NCBI GenBank assembly: GCA_902482035.1
Contig: CABSYW010000033.1
Location: 1-27,684, forward strand
DNA: 27,684 bases
Reading direction: 5' to 3'
Source of the DNA: an uncultured Collinsella sp.
GTDB taxonomy: Bacteria; Actinomycetota; Coriobacteriia; Coriobacteriales; Coriobacteriaceae
Shown here piece after piece: positions 24,201 through 27,684 of the stretch; position 1 is the stretch's first letter, and every line of letters begins with the position of its first letter. Under the pieces are notes generated by a model that did not search any database, was not told the origin of the DNA, and saw only the letters and a program-made list of their open reading frames with translations. The position numbers and the translations under genes are program-made.

Positions 24201-25940
24201 ACGCTCGAACTCCTCCTCGTTGAGCAACGGGCGCTCCAGGCGCACCAGCTGGCAGGCCGTGCGGGAGTCCTCGAGCAGGTTGCCGTGGTTGCCCAGATAG
24301 AGCGTGGTCGAAGTCACCATGTGCTCGCGCAGGGCATCGATGGGCGGGTTCGTGACCTGAGCGAACAGCTGATAGAAGTAATCGAAGAACGAACGCGTCT
24401 TCTTGGACAGGCAGGCCAGCGGCGCATCGATGCCCATCGAGGCGAGCGGCGCCTTGCCCTGCTGGGCCATGGGACGCAAGACCTCGTCAACATCATCCCA
24501 GTGATACCCGAGCTTAGCCATGCGCACGGCGGCGGGCACCTCGGCGTCCTCGGCGGGCGTTGCCGCAACAGGCTCATCGAGCGCGGCAACGGTCAGCGTC
24601 TCCTCGGCAATCCAATCACGGTAGGGCTTTTCCTTGGCGTAACGGGCGCGAAGCTCGTCGTTGTAGATGACGCGGCCGCGGGCAAAGTCGACCTCGAGCA
24701 TCTGACCCGGTCCCAGGCAGCCGCTCGTCAGGATGTTCTCGGGGCTCACCTCGATGGTGCCCACCTCGCTTGCCAGCATAAAGCGACCGTCGCGCGTCAC
24801 ATAGTAGCGGGCGGGACGCAGGCCGTTGCGGTCGAGAGCAGCACCCAGGGTACGGCCGTCGGTAAAGGCGATGGCCGCCGGGCCATCCCACGGCTCCATG
24901 AGCATGGACTGGTAGGCGTCGTAGGCGCGGCGCTCCTCGCTCAGGCTGTCGTTGTGGTCCCACGGCTCGGGCAGCAGCATGGATACAGCGCGCGTGAGCG
25001 GGCGACCGTTCATAACCAGGAACTCGAGCACGTTGTCCAGAATCGCGGAGTCGGAACCCTCACGGTTGATGATGGGCATCACGCGCTCAAGATCGTGCTG
25101 CAGCACGGGGCTGTACAGGTTGGGTTCGCGGGCGCGAATCCAGTTGACGTTGCCCTTGAGGGTGTTGATCTCGCCGTTGTGGATGATAAAGCGGTTGGGG
25201 TGCGCGCGCTCCCAGCTGGGCGTAGTGTTGGTGGAGTAGCGCGAGTGGACGAGCGCCACGGCCGTCTTGACGGCGGCGTCGTTGAGGTCGATGAAGAAGC
25301 GGCGCATCTGTGTGGCGACCAGCATGCCCTTGTACACGATGGTGCGCGAGCTCATGGAGCACACATAGAAGATCTTGTTGCGCAGGGCAAACTCGGCGTC
25401 AGCCTTCTTCTCGATGGTGCGGCGGCACACGTACAGGCGGCGCTCGAAGGCATCGCCGGCGGGCGTGTCGTCCGGACGGCCCAGGAAAGCCTGCAGGATG
25501 GTTGGCATGCAGGCGCGGGCCGTCTCGCCCAGGTCGTGCGGGTCGACGGGCACCTCGCGCCAAAAGAGCAGCGGCACGCCAGCCTCGGCGCAGCCTTCCT
25601 CAAACACGCGGCGGGCATCCTCCACGCCCTTGTCGTCCTGCGGGAAGAACAGCATGGCCACGCCATAGTCGCCCTCTGCCGGCAGAATCTGGCCGCACTT
25701 TTGGGCCTCTTTACGGAAAAAGTGATGCGGAACCTGGAACAGGATGCCGGCGCCGTCACCGGTGTTCTTCTCGAGTCCCGTACCGCCGCGGTGCTCCAAG
25801 TTGACCAGAATGGACAGTGCATCGTCCAGAATCTGGTGATGGCGCTCACCGTTGATATCGGCGAGCGCGCCGATGCCACACGCATCGTGGTCGAATTCGG
25901 GGCGATAAAGGCCCTGCTGCTGAGCGGAATCTGCCTGCAT
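21243..25940 (-). CDS. gltB: Glutamate synthase large subunit
   Basis: 1565 residues, typical. With GltD it converts glutamine and 2-oxoglutarate to two glutamates. The first 20 residues are a propeptide; cleavage would expose the nucleophile Cys21 (CGIG) of the N-terminal glutaminase domain (about 21-430). A central domain, the FMN-binding synthase domain (about 830-1200) and the C-terminal beta-helix domain follow. The 3Fe-4S cysteines are 1132, 1138 and 1143 in GCLMQRDCQQDTC, and GEGG signatures are present in the synthase domain. The start has GGGGAGG at good spacing. A long open frame on the opposite strand is a codon-usage shadow. Confidence 0.96.
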   Translation of the reverse strand: MQADSAQQQGLYRPEFDHDACGIGALADINGERHHQILDDALSILVNLEHRGGTGLEKNTGDGAGILFQVPHHFFRKEAQKCGQILPAEGDYGVAMLFFPQDDKGVEDARRVFEEGCAEAGVPLLFWREVPVDPHDLGETARACMPTILQAFLGRPDDTPAGDAFERRLYVCRRTIEKKADAEFALRNKIFYVCSMSSRTIVYKGMLVATQMRRFFIDLNDAAVKTAVALVHSRYSTNTTPSWERAHPNRFIIHNGEINTLKGNVNWIRAREPNLYSPVLQHDLERVMPIINREGSDSAILDNVLEFLVMNGRPLTRAVSMLLPEPWDHNDSLSEERRAYDAYQSMLMEPWDGPAAIAFTDGRTLGAALDRNGLRPARYYVTRDGRFMLASEVGTIEVSPENILTSGCLGPGQMLEVDFARGRVIYNDELRARYAKEKPYRDWIAEETLTVAALDEPVAATPAEDAEVPAAVRMAKLGYHWDDVDEVLRPMAQQGKAPLASMGIDAPLACLSKKTRSFFDYFYQLFAQVTNPPIDALREHMVTSTTLYLGNHGNLLEDSRTACQLVRLERPLLNEEEFERICAIDRVGFKTRRFRAVYRRDAGEGALQAALKQLAEDVETAVRDGVNIVVLSDRAGAGEVPVPSLLAVGCVHNHLIRAGVRTFADIVVECGDAVSPHDFAALVGYSASGVYPYNAHACIRDLAARGDLGVTAEQGIANYNKAATAGIVSIMSKMGISTVQSYHSAQIFEAVGFMPEFVNAYFAGTVSRVGGMGVEDVEREQNERYDAALAILKSPAPDQLSTLGLTKWRPLGGEDHLIDPQTVYLLQTACREDSYDTFKEYSARLHRTGRAVRLRDLLDFNANGRTPVALDEVEPALNIVRRFNTGAMSYGSISKEAHECMAIAMNRLHGRSNSGEGGEDPRRETPLANGDSKNSAIKQVASARFGVTSRYLCSAFEIQIKMAQGAKPGEGGHLPGKKVYPWIAEVRQSTPGIGLISPPPHHDIYSIEDLAELIFDLKNANPGARVSVKLVSEAGVGTIATGVAKGAADKILISGHNGGSGAAARDSIWHAGLPLELGLAEAQQTLLQNGLRSRVVLEADGKLMDGTDVAVACLLGAEEFGFATTPLISMGCLMQRDCQQDTCPAGIATQNCRLRRGFRGKPEHVEHFMLFVAEQLREVMASLGFRTVDEMVGHPECLRQIEVPGNRKANLLDLSPVLASATCEFGAHIPGADGRHFLPQMAADSELDKTLDSTLFVPYTADARAHLRPIRFRADIANVNRCVGTILGNAVTKAHPEGLPAGSITIDCDGSAGQSFGAFLPRGITLNVCGDANDYFGKGLSGGEVSVRPNPHATYKFDENIIVGNVAFFGATSGRGFINGLAGQRFGVRNSGATVVVEGCGNHGCEYMTGGLALILGEVGQNFAAGMTGGVAYVFDQYGTLDARVNHESVELKAPTAGELAQIRELIQEHVDATQSPRGIKLLYSFETMSKHFVKVIPTEYERVLAIVAAAEAVGKTHEQAEELAFDIVTGRASDADVARFDVAGGAAGAASVAASSVASTKKEA

Positions 25941-25966
25941 CGCGATCCTCCCCTAGATATTTAGAC

Positions 25967-25978
25967 AGTCAGTTGACT
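25967..25978. promoter_or_regulatory. Short palindrome in the gltB leader
   Basis: AGTCAGTTGACT, a 5-bp inverted repeat around GT, 27 bases upstream of the gltB start. A weak -10-like TAGTAT (minus strand, 25983-25988) lies just beyond. It could be an operator for nitrogen control. Confidence 0.3.
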
Positions 25979-25988
25979 AGGCATACTA

Positions 25989-26108
25989 GGAGCATCGCCG
26001 GCCCGTTGTGTTTCCCGCCCGTTTCGAAACAATCGCGTAACGCGCGCCCTGCGAGTGGGTGCCGCCGAGCTCAAGGGCGACAGCAAGGGCCCCAAGTTCG
26101 GCCTGTAA
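25989..26108 (+). other. Gltb-NRAMP spacer with a possible gene remnant
   Basis: Between divergent gltB and the 57-bp element, the plus strand carries an open frame without a start that ends VGAAELKGDSKGPKFGL and a TAA at 26106-26108. The last 20 codons look coding, but nothing upstream does. It may be the tail of a lost gene or chance. Confidence 0.25.
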
Positions 26109-26124
26109 GCTCACCGCTTCAAAC

Positions 26125-26181
26125 ATCTCAATCTGTAACAGTAAGACCCAATTTCCATCCCTAGTTGTTACAGATCAAGAC
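26125..26181. repeat. 57-bp family A element, copy 6
   Basis: Arms ATCTCAATCTGTAACA and TGTTACAGATCAAGAC around 25 bases, in the divergent gap between gltB and the NRAMP gene. Confidence 0.9.
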
Positions 26182-26238
26182 ATTTCGGCAATCCCCTTTC
26201 ACCAGCCTATCCAAATACAACAATTTTGTTAGTCTTGG

Positions 26239-26267
26239 TTAACTTTTTAGCCTAAAACAGGTATCCT
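26239..26267 (+). promoter_or_regulatory. NRAMP promoter with DtxR/MntR-type operator
   Basis: TTAACT (-35, 26239-26244) and TATCCT (-10, 26262-26267) are 17 bases apart. The spacer holds TTTTAG-C-CTAAAA (26245-26257), whose core TTAGCCTAA is the centre of the DtxR/IdeR consensus. A metal-bound repressor here would block transcription when Mn or Fe is plentiful, as expected for a metal importer. Confidence 0.7.
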
Positions 26268-26303
26268 TTGCGGCGTCAAACAAACGGCACGCAGGAGCGC
26301 ACC

Positions 26304-27560
26304 ATGCTCAACCATCTCAAACAACACTTTGGCTCGCACCGCACCGGAGGCCACGGAGGTCTGGATATCGCCCGGCACATCGGCCCCGGGCTACTCGTGA
26401 CCGTCGGCTTTATCGACCCGGGCAACTGGGCCTCCAATATGGCCGCGGGCTCGCAGTTTGGCTACGCGCTGCTGTGGATCGTCACGCTGTCCACGATTAT
26501 GCTCATCGCGTTGCAGCACAACGCGGCGCACCTGGGCATCGCCACGGGCACCTGTCTTGCCGAGGCCACGACACGCTACCTCCCCCGCATCGTGGGACGC
26601 GCGGTACTCGCCAGCGCCTATCTCGCGACCATCGCCACCGCCATGGCCGAAGTCCTGGGCGGTGCAATCGCGCTTCAAATGCTCTTTGGCCTGCCCGTAC
26701 GCGGCGGCTGCACCATCGTCGCGGCGGCATCGATTGCCATGCTCATGACAAGCTCCTACAAACGCGCCGAACGCTGGATCATCGCCTTCGTGGGCGTGGT
26801 AGGACTCTCGTTTTTGGCCGAGCTCACGCTAGTCAAGGTCGACTGGCCGCAGGCCGCCGCAAGCTGGATCACACCCAGTATGCCCACCGGCTCGGCTGCG
26901 ATTATCGTAAGTGTCCTAGGCGCGGTCGTTATGCCTCACAACCTCTTCCTGCACTCCGAGGTCATCCAATCCATGCACTTCGAAGGCCAAGGCGAGCAGG
27001 TTATCGAGGAACGTCTGCGCTACGAGCTCTTCGACACGCTCTTTTCGATGGGCGTGGGCTGGGCGATCAACTCGGCCATGGTCATCCTGGCCGCAACGAC
27101 CTTCTTTGCGCACGGCATTGTCGTAGACGACCTCGCCGTCGCAGCGGACACGCTCTCCCCCATTCTGGGCCCGGCAAGCTCGACCATCTTTGCGGTGGCA
27201 CTGCTGTTTGCGGGCATATCGAGTAGTGTGACGGCGGGCATGGCGGCAGGCACCATCACCGCGGGCATGTTCGACGAGGAATACGACATCCACGACCGGC
27301 ACTCATCGATTGGAGTGGCGGTCTGTTTCGTCGGCGCAGTGGCGGCGTGCCTGATCGTCCCGAATCCTTTTGAGGGTCTCATCTGGAGTCAGGCGCTGCT
27401 GTCGCTTCAGTTGCCGATTACGGTCTTTGTGCTCATACGACTCACCAGTTCGCCCCGCGTTATGGGCAAATACGTCAACTCGCGCCCGCTCAACGCGCTG
27501 CTCGTAGGAATCGGCGTCATCGTGACGATTCTCGACATCGTGCTGCTAACGGGGATGTAA
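26304..27560 (+). CDS. mntH: NRAMP-family divalent metal (Mn2+/Fe2+) transporter
   Basis: 418 residues, about 11 membrane helices. NRAMP proteins import Mn2+ or Fe2+ with protons. The two unwound metal-binding helices are clear: DPGNW in helix 1 (near 39-43) and MPHNLFLHS in helix 6 (near 211-219). Asp, Asn and Met ligands are kept, which favours Mn/Fe over Mg. The start ATG 26304 has AGGAG 7 bases upstream. A DtxR-type box in the promoter supports metal control. The symbol is by family resemblance; a Nramp-related Mn/Fe transporter outside the strict MntH group is possible. Confidence 0.92.
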   Translation: MLNHLKQHFGSHRTGGHGGLDIARHIGPGLLVTVGFIDPGNWASNMAAGSQFGYALLWIVTLSTIMLIALQHNAAHLGIATGTCLAEATTRYLPRIVGRAVLASAYLATIATAMAEVLGGAIALQMLFGLPVRGGCTIVAAASIAMLMTSSYKRAERWIIAFVGVVGLSFLAELTLVKVDWPQAAASWITPSMPTGSAAIIVSVLGAVVMPHNLFLHSEVIQSMHFEGQGEQVIEERLRYELFDTLFSMGVGWAINSAMVILAATTFFAHGIVVDDLAVAADTLSPILGPASSTIFAVALLFAGISSSVTAGMAAGTITAGMFDEEYDIHDRHSSIGVAVCFVGAVAACLIVPNPFEGLIWSQALLSLQLPITVFVLIRLTSSPRVMGKYVNSRPLNALLVGIGVIVTILDIVLLTGM

Positions 27561-27589
27561 TTGGGATGACGTGGCTGTCCAGATATAAC

Positions 27590-27646
27590 GTCTCAATCTG
27601 CAACACGTAAGGCCGTTTTAAACCGTCAGATAAATCAGAACCACCC
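27590..27646. repeat. 57-bp family A element, decayed copy 7
   Basis: The left arm GTCTCAATCTGCAACA is good, but the right arm position (27631-27646) is mostly lost and overlaps the following hairpin. Confidence 0.55.
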
Positions 27647-27661
27647 TTAAAAAGGGTGGTT
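27639..27661 (+). terminator. Terminator of the NRAMP gene
   Basis: AACCACCCTT (27639-27648) and AAGGGTGGTT (27652-27661) form a perfect 10-bp stem with a 3-base loop, 79 bases after the stop. The following T-run is short. Confidence 0.75.
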
Positions 27662-27684
27662 TGCTCTTAGGGTATAACCCACGG

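Overview
The window looks like a stretch of chromosome from a high-GC actinobacterium of the class Coriobacteriia, most likely Collinsella or a close relative. This rests on recognition of gene content and style: a GH4/PTS alpha-glucoside operon, a NuoF-GltD fusion oxidoreductase, a kinase with a DUF6273-like outer domain, strong GGAGG ribosome sites, GTG starts and many palindromic intergenic repeats. No rRNA gene is present to confirm it, and I noticed no tRNA gene. The first 24 bases are not genomic: they are the end of the Illumina Nextera read-2 adapter with the 19-bp Tn5 mosaic end, so the window starts at a contig edge.

Layout. Bases 25-1581 (-) hold a truncated fusion of a NuoF-type iron-sulfur domain with a GltD-like flavoprotein. 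Bases 1838-6325 (-) hold an alpha-glucoside operon in the order EIIA, LicT-type antiterminator, PTS IICB permease, GH4 6-phospho-alpha-glucosidase, with a promoter near 6464-6491. Bases 6803-9049 (-) hold a DEAD-box RNA helicase with a long Arg/Gly-rich tail. Bases 9557-12775 (+) hold an FHA-domain protein followed by a membrane-anchored Ser/Thr kinase with a DUF6273-like extracytoplasmic part. Bases 13188-16308 (+) hold a copper-efflux set: copA, a CopZ-like chaperone and csoR. Bases 16455-16928 (+) hold a small membrane zinc-ribbon protein. Bases 17020-19340 (-) hold an amidohydrolase and an unrecognised 235-residue protein. Bases 19756-25940 (-) hold glutamate synthase gltB-gltD. Bases 26304-27560 (+) hold an NRAMP metal transporter.

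How the genes work together. The EIIA, IICB and GH4 enzyme would import, phosphorylate and cleave an alpha-glucoside such as maltose, with the LicT-type protein controlling the operon. CopA pumps copper out, CopZ delivers it and CsoR senses it; a CsoR-like box overlaps the copA promoter. GltB and GltD make glutamate from glutamine and 2-oxoglutarate. The NRAMP gene has a DtxR/MntR-type box in its promoter spacer, pointing to metal control. The FHA protein and kinase probably form a phospho-signalling pair.

The least ordinary part of the window is between the genes. A 57-bp element with fixed geometry (16-bp arm, 25-bp middle, 16-bp inverted arm) occurs six times plus one decayed copy, three of them in a regular 80/81-bp array before copA. 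A second, 67-bp palindrome occurs twice, once apparently nested inside a third palindrome whose uninterrupted form is also in the window. A fourth palindromic repeat closes the gltBD operon. I found no CRISPR array, phage or complete insertion sequence.
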